DNA of 23,122 bases from Pleurotus ostreatus/Saccharomyces cerevisiae fusant (lineage: Eukaryota; Opisthokonta): the NCBI GenBank assembly GCA_024196135.1, contig JAMQCK010000434.1, positions 1 through 23,122 of the forward strand, given 5' to 3'. Below, piece by piece: positions 15,503 through 23,122 of the stretch. The translations under genes and the position numbers were made by a program. How positions within the stretch are numbered: the first letter of the stretch is position 1; each line of letters starts with the position of its first letter. The notes beneath the pieces were generated by a model that did no database searches, was not told the DNA's origin, and saw only the letters and a list, made by a program, of their open reading frames with translations.

Positions 15503-16835
15503 CTAGTACGACCCGCCCGAGATCTTCGCCTTGTCACTCTTCACCGAGCCCTCCACGCCGCCCGTGATCTTGAGCCCCGAGAAGTCCCAGTTACCGGAGC
15601 ACGCGCCGCAGTCGACGGTGAGGCGCTTCGCCTTGCTGTTCACGCTCACCGTCGTCGCGTCGCCCTTGAAGTTCACGCCGCTGATGGGCGCGCCCGTGCC
15701 CGGCGTGCCGGCGTCGTCGGGGTACGACTGCGAGATGAGCACGCCGTACTTGTCGATGCCGCTGATGGTGTTGCCGGAGTAGTTCACGTTGGAGACGCCG
15801 CCGTTGGTCGCGGCGGCCTTGACCTTGATGCGCAGGCCGTACATAGAATCCTTGACGGTGTTGCCGGTGACGGTGACGGTGTCGACGGTCTTGTCGGAGG
15901 AGATGGAGCCGACGGAGATGCCGTGGCCGCCAGAGCACTGGTTGTTCTTGAAGCTGGGTGCAATCAGACAGGTGCGTTGAGGAACGGGTAGCAGGCGTAC
16001 GTGATGTTCTTGCCAGAATTGATGGCAATGCAGTCGTCCTGGTTCTTCACGACGCTGTTCTGAATGGTGACGTCCTCAGCGGAAACGTCGAAGCCCTGCG
16101 CGAGTGTCAGTACTATATCCTCTACACCCTCATACGCTTTCACGTACATCAGTGTTGTGGCCGAGCTCGCCCTCGTCACCTGCGCTGTTGTCGATAGTGA
16201 TGCCGTCGAAGGTCAGGCCATCGCTGTTGCCGATAGACACGGCCTGCGCAGGCGAGTTCAGGACAGTGAAGTCCGAGTACGTGCCAGAACCCTTGAACTT
16301 GAGCAGCGGGTGCGGCTTGAAGGCGCCGCCGTTGGTGCCCTTGCCGTCCCAATACTCGGCGCCTTGACCCTGCATGGTTGTGAGCCTCATAGCGCTCCGT
16401 GCCAAGGAAAGCGACACTTACGTCGAAAGCGGTCTTACCGGCGCCGTCGAAGGTGATATCGGTGCCGTCGATGGTGAAGAGCGGGCCCTCGGCTAAAGGC
16501 CATTGAGTTATTCGGGCAAAAAAACAAGCGTATAAAGATACGCACTCGAGGTCTTCGCGAAAGTGATGGTCCCAGCGACAGTGATTTTGGCACCGTCAGC
16601 AGGCTACATAGGCAATTAGTACAAGGCTCATATATCGCGCTCTGTACAAACTGACCTTCAACGTGAGAGTCTTCCCACTGGGCACCGTGAACGCGTTGAT
16701 GGTGACGCTCGAGCAATCCGAGATGTCGCCCGCCGAGTCAACAGAGTTGATCGTGCAACTCGCGCGTTTCGAGGGGCGCGCGGAGACGAGGACGGCGCTG
16801 GCGACGAGCGCGTTGAGGAGGGCGAGTTTGACCAT
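15503..16835 (-). CDS. Secreted endopolygalacturonase, glycoside hydrolase family 28
   Basis: Six exons splice to 358 residues: 16835-16656, 16603-16546, 16492-16422, 16369-16148, 16095-16001 and 15953-15503. The five introns are 47-53 nt and all junctions keep frame. Residues 1-18 are a signal peptide (MVKLALLNALVASAVLVS), followed by RPSKR, a likely Kex2 cleavage site, and mature start ASC. All four GH28 signatures are present: NTD ending at Asp-177, NQDD with Asp-197 and Asp-198, GHGISVGS with His-219, and RIK at 250-252. The enzyme hydrolyses internal alpha-1,4 links of polygalacturonic acid in plant cell-wall pectin by inversion, outside the cell. Length and motif set fit an endo-acting enzyme; exo-acting family members are usually longer. 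The gene appears intact. Confidence 0.97.
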
Positions 16836-17898
16836 GGTGTGTGGTGGTATGGTGCAAAGTGAGTAGAAGTATGTGACTTTGAACGAAGTAGCCGACTGGG
16901 ACTACGGGAGAAACGAAAGACAGGAAACGAAGGAAGCCGAGAAGAGTAGGAAGGAGGGGGGAAAGAGAGCAAACGGTGATGAGGACGATCTGCACATCGC
17001 GGTCGTTATATACGTCCCGCGAAGGCGTTTCTCCGACGGACGCCGATTAGCGCGTGCATGCGCTCTGGGCTTCCGCTCACGCGAGGGGAGCTTCGTCGCT
17101 TGCGCTGCACGTTGGACGGCGGAGAATTGAGGCCAGGGCCCGCGTTCGGGTTGTTTGCTACCATAGAAACGCGCTATAATTGACTTTGGCTGTCCCTGAC
17201 GGAGGGCGCTAGGAGTCCAGTCCTTGCTGGCTATCGTGGCTGGCGGTGGCCTCGTGAGCGAAAGTTCCTCGAGGACGTGAGACAAACGTGAGATGGGTTT
17301 GCGCAAACTTGGTACGCGAGCGGCCCGGCGAAGCGCTCAGTGTATATGGAGGCTGATGGGTTCACGGAACTGGAAGTACGCCTTCGGGGCCGGCTATGAG
17401 CGATGCCTATCCTCTCAGCTGCGGATCAGTTCATTACAACCGTTGTCAATGAGCTTGGGAAAGGATGACAGAATCGTCTCTCGCAAGCAGTCGCAAGCCA
17501 TCCGGCCCGGGGTCGCATGCAAAAGAGGCTTTGCCAGGTGGGCATTATACGATCCGACTGACAGCCAGGACCCGAGATATACCCTCGGAGCATGAGTTCA
17601 AGGCAAACATAGGACGAACGGTAGATTTGCAGACGTGGCTGACGGTGGTAAGCAAGAGGTGGGCCTGGCGGCGACAGGATGGCGGTCCGATTCAAGGAAA
17701 GCACGTGTCACGAAGGTACTGATTTCCCAATTTGGCGGACAAAGACGCACGTGGACCTCGATCAGTGATCGAGCGCTGCTGCTAAGCGTGAACTTCCTAT
17801 CCCTTCTCCATACCTCTCCGCCGATAGTCGCCCGGAGCATTGCCCTCACCCCTTTTGCACGTTAAATTTGACCTACACACTCTTATACTCGCATAAAA
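16836..17898. other. Divergent intergenic region, polygalacturonase and UTP6
   Basis: This 1,063 bp region lies between two divergent start codons. On the polygalacturonase side there is a pyrimidine-rich tract on the minus strand (about 16911-16972) and a TATA box at 17006-17012. The last 100 bp before UTP6 are also pyrimidine-rich and free of ATG. Open frames between 17290 and 17850 on both strands resemble nothing known and lack splice support, so I see no gene here. Confidence 0.6.
17006..17012 (-). promoter_or_regulatory. TATA box of the polygalacturonase gene
   Basis: The minus strand reads CGTATATAACG around this point, followed downstream by a CT-rich tract, a common core-promoter layout in fungi. 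It lies about 170 bp before the start codon, implying a leader of roughly 140 nt. Confidence 0.6.
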
Positions 17899-19282
17899 AT
17901 GGAGCGCGTCCACTTTCAGCGCGAGCAGATGCTCGATGAGCTGAAGGATCTGACCGAGAAGGGGATCTTCACTAAGGTGCGTAGGCATGCCATACTAATG
18001 TACTCTGCATATCTGACGTGATTCTCTAGGAAGAAGTGCATAAGATTCTGCAGACTAGGACGGAATACGAGTCTATGCTGATTCGCCGAAATGCGAGGAA
18101 GGCAGACTTCCTGCGATATGTGCGGTATGAAATGGGCGTAGAGGCATTGCGCGTGAAGCGCGTGAAAGCGTTAGGTGAGCACTCATAGTAGACGCGTGTG
18201 CAAGAGGACGAGCTAACAGCTCCCTCAGAACTCGAAGGCCCACACACGGTCTCGGACCACAGCATAACGCAGCGCCAGTACGCCATCTTCGAGCGCGCGG
18301 TCAAAAAGTGGAAGGACGACCTCGGCCTATGGATAGAGTACATCAACGTCCTGCGACGGAACGGCGCCAGAACGAAAGTCGCCGGTGTCTGTGCCAGGTG
18401 CGTCTGTCCCCCTTGCCTCCTTCACCACCCATTCTGACCGCATCCCCTCCAGAGCCCTCGCCATGCACCCCACCTCCTCCACCCTCTACATCCTCTCCGC
18501 CAAGCACGAGCTTGAGAGCAACCACAGCATCGACAGCGCGCGCAAGATGCTCCAGCGCGGCCTGCGCATGTGCGCCGAGGGCGGAAAGACGCCCCTGCAC
18601 TCGCGCGCCGCGAAGGAGGAGGTCGAGCTCTGGAAGGAGTACGTCCGATTGGAGCTGGGCTTCGTGGAGAGCATGCGGCGCAGGTGGGAGGTGCTGGGGA
18701 TTGATCTGCATGAGGAGGCGGGTGAGGGGAAGGGGAAAGGGAAGTCGGACGCGCAGTTCGAGCAGAGGGAGGCGCAGAGGGAGATTGTGCTGAGGGGCGC
18801 GATTGTGAGGGAAGTGATATCGCAGGCGACGAGTTGTATGTGGTTCTACTTCACGTCTACATCCTGGATACTGATTGGCAATTGCAGCTGTTCCTTACAG
18901 CGACCTCTACACCGCACTTCACGAAGTAATTGCTTCCTACCCCATCACGCCCATACCGGACAAGAACGGTGATAAGAAGGACGATCCCCTCAAGCCTACT
19001 CTTCTCGACCACCTATTCTCCTGCGCCTCAACAAGTGACGATAGCGTCGCATTCATCGCCTCCTCCATCGTGCGACCTAACCTCAAGGGCGTCGAGCTTG
19101 TCGACAAGTTACATGAGGCGTGGACTCGGGCGTACTGGTCGGGCAAGCACGATGAGGCGCGGAGGAAGCAATGGGCGAAGTGGGTGGAGGGGTGGATGCA
19201 GGTCAGAGAGCAGGAGGTGGAACTAGAAGAGACTTTGAGGAGATGGTTACAGGCGACGGCGCAGTGTAGGATAGTTGCATGA
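17899..19282 (+). CDS. UTP6: UTP6, U3 snoRNP / SSU processome component
   Basis: Five exons give 389 residues: 17899-17976, 18030-18174, 18229-18397, 18453-18835 and 18888-19282. The four introns are 52-55 nt and in frame at every junction. The N-terminus (MERVHFQREQMLDELKDLTEKGIFTKEEV, residues 1-29, with RRNARKADFLRYVRYE at about 46-61) is the diagnostic UTP6 domain. HAT-type helical repeats follow, including YAIFERAVKKWKDDLGLWIEY, ALAMHPTSSTLYILSAKHE and LWKEYVRLELGFVESMRR. UTP6 is part of the UTP-B subcomplex that helps cleave pre-18S rRNA in the nucleolus. The protein is shorter than the human version (about 600 residues) and somewhat shorter than the yeast one, but both ends look natural. 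Splicing of exon 4 to 5 uses a GTATGT donor and a TTGCAG acceptor. Confidence 0.95.
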
Positions 19283-19403
19283 GAGCACCTGTGTATTTGT
19301 GTCTCCGATATTCTGTCCAGACAGTCAGTTGCAATTTGGAACGAGATTGGAGCGTCTTGAAGCTTTAGGGCCTGTTCGGGAAAAAGAAACACCTAACTTG
19401 CGT

Positions 19404-19433
19404 GACTTACCTGCCTTTGAAGGCAAGTAAGTC
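19404..19433. repeat. Internal palindrome 1 of the MITE
   Basis: A 30 bp near-perfect palindrome, with arms GACTTACCTGCCTT and AAGGCAAGTAAGTC, one mismatched pair and a two-base centre. Confidence 0.85.
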
Positions 19434-19470
19434 GGGCCTCGACCGCTCGAAAGTTCGCCGATCTTCGTTA

Positions 19471-19490
19471 ACCTGCCTTGTAAGGCAGGT
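19471..19490. repeat. Internal palindrome 2 of the MITE
   Basis: ACCTGCCTT-GT-AAGGCAGGT, nine perfect pairs. Its right side extended to 19495 is the exact inverse of the left arm of palindrome 1 (19404-19417). The element can therefore fold either as two small hairpins or as one long stem. Confidence 0.85.
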
Positions 19491-19586
19491 AAGTCGGGTA
19501 ACTTTGACGTGTTTCTTTTTCCCGAACAGGCCCTTAGAGCCGGTGGGCCGGACCGAACATCCCGGGGACGCGATTGACGCCCGCCA

Positions 19587-19661
19587 ATGATCAGAACTTC
19601 GTTGCTCTCATCCCGCGCCGTCAACCCTCCTCTCTTCCCCCCACGCCCTTCTTCACCATGA
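19587..19661 (+). other. uORF overlapping the DBR1 start by ATGA
   Basis: An ATG at 19587 opens a 24-codon frame ([12 protein letters not shown]...) whose TGA stop (19659-19661) overlaps the DBR1 ATG. It matters only if transcription starts upstream of 19587, which the sequence does not show. Confidence 0.4.
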
Positions 19662-21508
19662 AGGTCTGCCCCCATCCCTCTCTCAAGCTCTCCACCCCCT
19701 CACCCCTCCCCAGATCGCCGTCGAAGGCTGCTGCCACGGCGAGCTCGACGCGACCTACGCAGAGATCCAGCGCATCGAACAACGGGACGGCGCCCCCGTC
19801 GACGTCCTCCTCATCTGCGGGGACTTTCAAGCTGTGCGGAACGCGCAGGACCTGCAATGCATGGCCGTGCCGGATAAGTATAAGGATTTGCGGCAGTTTT
19901 ATCAGTGAGTGGGGTGGGCTTATTGGGTAGGGGATGTGGTGGCTGATCGAATGCTCTTTCCCCATTCCCTTCCCACTCTCCGGGGTGCGCGTCATCTCTC
20001 TCAGGTATTACACGGGTGAGAAGAAGGCGCCCGTGCTAACCCTGGTCATCGGAGGGAACCATGAAGCCTCGAACTACATGTGGGAGTTGTGCGTCGTCAT
20101 GTCTCTTCCTTGCGATCAGTCTTGTCTAACCTCCGCTCCCCCACACTGTCAGGTATCACGGCGGCTGGCTAGCACCCAACATTTACTTCCTCGGCCACGC
20201 AGGCTGCGTGCAGGTCAATGGCGTTCGCATCGCCGGCGCGTCGGGCATATACAAGTCGCATGACTTCCCTCTTGGTGCGCTTCGTCCACTTCTCCCTTGA
20301 TTCACAAGGCTGACATGGCTCAGGATCCTATGAACGCATGCCCTATACCCCGAAGACTATGCGTAGCATATACCACATACGGGAGTACTGCGTGCGGAGG
20401 TTGTCCTTGGTGCGTCCTTCCCCTGCCTTTACTGCGATCTCTAAGACTGAGAACCCCTGCCCAGCTCTCTTCCCCTCGCATATTCCTCTCCCACGACTGG
20501 CCGCAAGGCATCGAGCACGCCGGCGACCTTCAAGGCCTGCTCCGCCGCAAGAACCACTTCCGCGCCGACGTGCAGAACCATGCGCTCGGGTCGCCTCCTC
20601 TGAGAGGCCTGCTGCACCAACTACAACCCGAGTGGTGGTTCTCGGCGCATCTGCATACGAGATTTGAGGCGACGGTGGTGCATGGGCCGGCAGAAGGTGC
20701 AGAAGGTGCCAATGGTCGAGCAGAAGGCGCCGAAAGCGCATCTCCTGCACCGGCGCCCAACCCAGATGAGATTGCGATCGACGAGGATGACTTCGATGCG
20801 CCTGCTCCACCGCCGCCGCCGCCAGCTGCAGACGCCCAACCACCACCAGCGGAAAAACCCGCGCCGGTAGCGGTGGACAGGAACGACGACGAGATCGTCC
20901 TGAGCGACGAGGAGGAAAATGTCGCTCCGCCTCCACCTCCGCCCGTCCCACCACGAGTCACAAAGTTCCTCGCACTCGACAAGTGCTTGCCGAGACGGAA
21001 ATTCTTGGAAGTGATCGACATACCTGTCGAGGGTGAGCATGAGCCTGGGAAGCCCACGTTCACGCTCGACCCGGAGTGGTTGGCTATTGTGCGCGCGTTC
21101 AATCCGTTGCTATCCCTGGAGATGAAGCAGGTTTGTCTGAATCTTCCTTGTGCTGGGAGCGCTGATACTTAAATAAGCCATAGACGCCCTTCCCACCTGA
21201 GACCGAAGCGCGGGAGATGGTAGCACGCGAACTCGCTTGGGTGCAAGAGAATGTCCTCGCACCACGAGATGGCCTCACAGTGAAAGTAGAAGAAGTACAA
21301 CAATTCTCTCCTACTTTGCCTGGTGGAGATGGGCCGCAAGGACGCGAGCGCTTCCAGCAACGTGAGCTTCGTCGGCCGTCATTCGCAGAAGCGAGCTAAC
21401 ACGTTTCCCCTAGCACCTTGGTTTACGAACCCACAAACCGTAGCGCTCTGCGAGTTGTTAAGGATCGAGAACAAGATCAATCCGCCTCCACCAGCAACTG
21501 CTCAGTGA
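19658..21508 (+). CDS. DBR1: DBR1, RNA lariat debranching enzyme
   Basis: Eight exons give 475 residues: 19658-19663, 19714-19904, 20005-20088, 20153-20274, 20324-20409, 20465-21130, 21184-21361 and 21414-21508. The first exon encodes only Met-Lys. Metallophosphoesterase motifs are complete: GCCHGELD with Cys-8 and His-10, CGDFQA with Asp-39, GGNHE with Asn-84 and His-85, SHDWP with His-173, and SAHLH with His-225 and His-227. Cysteine at the usual Asp position is the hallmark of DBR1. The enzyme hydrolyses the 2'-5' branch of excised intron lariats in the nucleus. Residues of exon 6 after the catalytic part include an acidic/proline-rich insert with a short GCAGAAGGTGC repeat near 20695, then [19 protein letters not shown] and a C-terminal [26 protein letters not shown], both typical of the DBR1 C-terminal domain. 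Missing the 6 nt first exon would lose the true start. Confidence 0.97.
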
Positions 21509-21936
21509 TGCGATGAAGTTCACGATGTTGTAGCATAGTCTTGCGGGCGCTTTTGTGCTGTATATGGTTGCCCGCCAACGTGCGGGTTGGAGTTGTTGAT
21601 CCAGTCTGAGTTAGGCTCCGACAGTGGCGCTATTCAGGGCAATCAGAGTTGGATTTCTCCGGCTCCGACGAGGCTAGGTCTGACAGACGGCATCCTCTGT
21701 GCATTTTGGGCCTTCCCTCCTTGCGAAAGCGCGCCCAAGAGTACTTTGTACATAGGTGCGAGCTCGCGCTTGTCTTGAATGGTGTGGTCACGGTCGCCCG
21801 CCTTCGGACCGCCGACCGGTATATGCCGAAAACACAGTGCAAACAAGCGTACACACGCCTGCTGTTTCCGCAGATCATCTCGTCTGGTGAGCGAAACTTT
21901 ACTTCCTCGGATACAAACCTTATTTCGGTAGCTGAC
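21509..21936. other. DBR1 to WOPR-gene intergenic region
   Basis: Holds the DBR1 3' end and the promoter of the WOPR gene. No family-like protein or clear core promoter element was seen. From about 21937 the sequence belongs to the uORF-bearing leader of the next gene. Confidence 0.5.
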
Positions 21937-21990
21937 ATGCCCCATTCTGCTCCTCCCCACTTGCCGCACACCCCGACGCGTCCGACATGA
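21937..21990 (+). other. uORF 1 upstream of the WOPR gene
   Basis: ATG 21937 to TGA 21988-21990, 17 codons (MPHSAPPHLPHTPTRPT). Its stop overlaps the ATG of uORF 2 as ATGA. Confidence 0.45.
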
Positions 21991-22091
21991 AGAGACAACA
22001 TACGCCATCGCGCTCGACGACGCCCGCGACGGCGAACACCCCACTAGCGCCACAACCCGTGCTGCACACACCGACCACGCCGGCGCGTTGA
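21987..22091 (+). other. uORF 2 upstream of the WOPR gene
   Basis: ATG 21987 to TGA 22089-22091, 34 codons rich in Thr, Pro and Ala. It is in the same frame as the main ORF, and its stop is directly followed by the main ATG (TGA-ATG). It could be a uORF. Alternatively it could be the real N-terminus if a weak intron (GTGCTG from about 22053 to the ACAG ending near 22109) is spliced out. Confidence 0.45.
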
Positions 22092-23122
22092 ATGTCGGCG
22101 ACGGACACCGGACAGCCCGCCACGTCTGCGCCCGCCGAGCCCCCCTGGACGGGATGGATAGAGACCACGGGCGACGCGCTCCTCATCCTCGAGGCCGCGC
22201 GCCGCGGGCTCATCCCCCGCGTGACCCGCCGGCTCGTCGAGGCGGAGCGCAAGATGATCACCTCCGGCGCCGTCTTCGTCTTCGATGAGGACGAGAGCGG
22301 GATCAAGCGCTGGACGGACGGCTTCTACTGGAGCCCGAGCCGCATCCTGGGCAACTTCCTGCTGTACAGGGAGACGGACAAGAAGGGGATCGCGCACCGA
22401 TCGCGCAACCACGCCGCGGACGAGGAGGGGGGCAAGCACGAGAGCCAGATCCTCAGCAGGCCAAAGAAGGACGACCCGGGGAAGATTGATAAGGCGCGCG
22501 AGCGGAGCCTGATGGGCAGCCTTACGAACAGCTACAAGTTCAAGCAGGGGGGATTGATGAAGAAGGTGCGTAAGGGTGCCACAATATGGGCGCATTTGTA
22601 CTGATCGGCCTCTTCGCGTCAGACGTTCTCTGTCACGATCGGTGGGGTCGCTCAGCACCTCATTTCGTACTATAGTGTGGATGATGTCGCCAATGGACGT
22701 CTCCGCCCGCCATCGTCGCTTCCTGAGCTTGCTAGCCTGGACATCAGTCCCGAGTACCTCGACAAGACGCACTTCCGTAACCCACCCAAAATCGAGGTTG
22801 GTCCGGATGGACGGCCGCGCTATCGCGGAGAGGCGGACGATATAGACACCACGTCAGCGCAAGCACTGCTCAGCGCGCCTTTGTCGTCTGCGCCGCCGCT
22901 ACTAGGAGAAGCACGGACGGTAGAAGCCCATCCCGGCAAGCGAAGCAAGCGCTACGATCCATACGGCGCGACTCCCGCAAAGCGGCCCCGCACTCAAGGG
23001 GACGAAGTCAACCTGACTGATCCTAACGCAATGGCGTCGCAGTCTACTCTGCCACCAGTGCCCCCACCTGCCACATATACCACGTCCCCTGTGCAGGCTT
23101 ACGGAGCCGTCACGTATTCTCC
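22092..23122 (+). CDS. Gti1/Pac2-family (WOPR domain) transcriptional regulator, 5' part
   Basis: Exon 1 (22092-22565, 158 codons), a 57 nt intron (GTGCGT...GCGTCAG) and exon 2 (22623 to the window edge, still open) give 324 residues plus a partial codon. WOPRa is at about 18-110: WTGWIETTGDALLILEAARR, then RVTRRLVEAERKMITSG, then KRWTDGFYWSPSRILGNFL. WOPRb follows: LTNSYKFKQGGLMKK across the junction to TFSVTIGGVAQHLISYYSV and RPPSSLPEL. A basic cluster (KRSKRYDPYG...KRPR) is a likely nuclear signal. Family members such as Wor1, Ryp1, Sge1 and Pac2 bind DNA directly and control morphology, dimorphism or virulence programmes. The KRWTDG threonine is a proposed PKA target in the family. A stop directly precedes the ATG in frame. 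The C-terminus is missing only because the window ends. Confidence 0.95.

Larger units (their letters stand above)
19368..19533. mobile_element. 166 bp PIF/Harbinger (Tourist-like) MITE
   Basis: Perfect 25 bp terminal inverted repeats at 19368-19392 and 19509-19533 begin GGGCCTGTTCGGG. They are flanked by a TTA duplication (19365-19367 and 19534-19536). The TTA target and GGGCCTGTT-like ends are typical of Tourist elements mobilised by PIF/Harbinger transposases. The element has no coding capacity. Perfect termini and intact target duplication suggest recent movement. Confidence 0.92.
19283..19657. other. UTP6-DBR1 intergenic region
   Basis: Apart from the MITE at 19368-19533 this holds only the UTP6 3' end and the short DBR1 leader. 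The DBR1 start is 124 bp beyond the right end of the element, so the insertion lies in or next to the DBR1 promoter. Confidence 0.7.

Noticed and set aside
15591..16028. 145-codon minus frame inside the polygalacturonase last exon
   Set aside because: Arg/His-rich shadow of the GH28 frame; it contains no motif and crosses intron 5.
17293..17849. Open frames of 80-100 codons between polygalacturonase and UTP6
   Set aside because: No resemblance to known proteins, no matching splice sites, and frames present equally on both strands.
20690..20745. Short GCAGAAGGTGC repeats as a regulatory or mobile element
   Set aside because: They lie in the low-complexity Gly/Ala/Glu insert of DBR1 and are simply coding repeats.
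1..23122. tRNA, rRNA or CRISPR-like arrays
   Set aside because: I looked for B-box-like sequences and regularly spaced repeats and found none that fold or repeat properly.

Overview
The window reads as nuclear DNA of a filamentous basidiomycete, most likely an Agaricomycete of the mushroom or polypore type; anything finer is a guess. The reasons are the GC-rich sequence, many 46-61 nt introns with GTRNGT donors and CAG/TAG acceptors, a large F-box/LRR family with serine/proline-rich N-termini, a pectinase and a WOPR-domain regulator. All gene models below were spliced by eye and every exon junction was checked for frame.

Left (426-2349): two mitochondrial respiratory-chain assembly factors are transcribed divergently from a 287 bp gap. 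NDUFAF6 (complex I) is on the minus strand and SDHAF1 (complex II, LYR family) is on the plus strand.

Centre (about 2400-15310): this is a lineage-type tandem expansion. Four F-box/LRR genes lie on the minus strand (4532-6344, 8719-10652, 10950-12858, 13156-15084). Each has a 31-33 codon first exon and one short intron. Two plus-strand genes (2979-4403, 7160-8638) encode proline-rich proteins with an LRR-like C-terminus but no F-box, and each converges on an F-box gene. The convergent pair has been duplicated as a unit, and the last two F-box genes are tandem copies without a partner. All four F-box genes share a roughly 220 bp upstream module. It contains a promoter-proximal block, an upstream ORF of exactly 23 codons plus stop, and an 18 nt hairpin that holds the uORF stop codon and sits 8 nt before the main ATG. 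Spacing is identical in all four copies, and the stem survives base changes through G-U or compensatory pairs. This module, together with the paired F-box/F-box-less architecture, is the best candidate in the window for an undescribed regulatory system.

Right (15503-23122): a secreted GH28 endopolygalacturonase (minus strand), UTP6 (SSU processome), a 166 bp PIF/Harbinger-type MITE, DBR1 (lariat debranching enzyme), and the 5' part of a Gti1/Pac2 (WOPR) transcriptional regulator cut by the window edge. Two uORFs lie upstream of the WOPR start in a stop-start chain (ATGA, then TGA-ATG), and DBR1 has a uORF that overlaps its start by ATGA.

No rRNA, tRNA, CRISPR, virus or intact transposase was seen.
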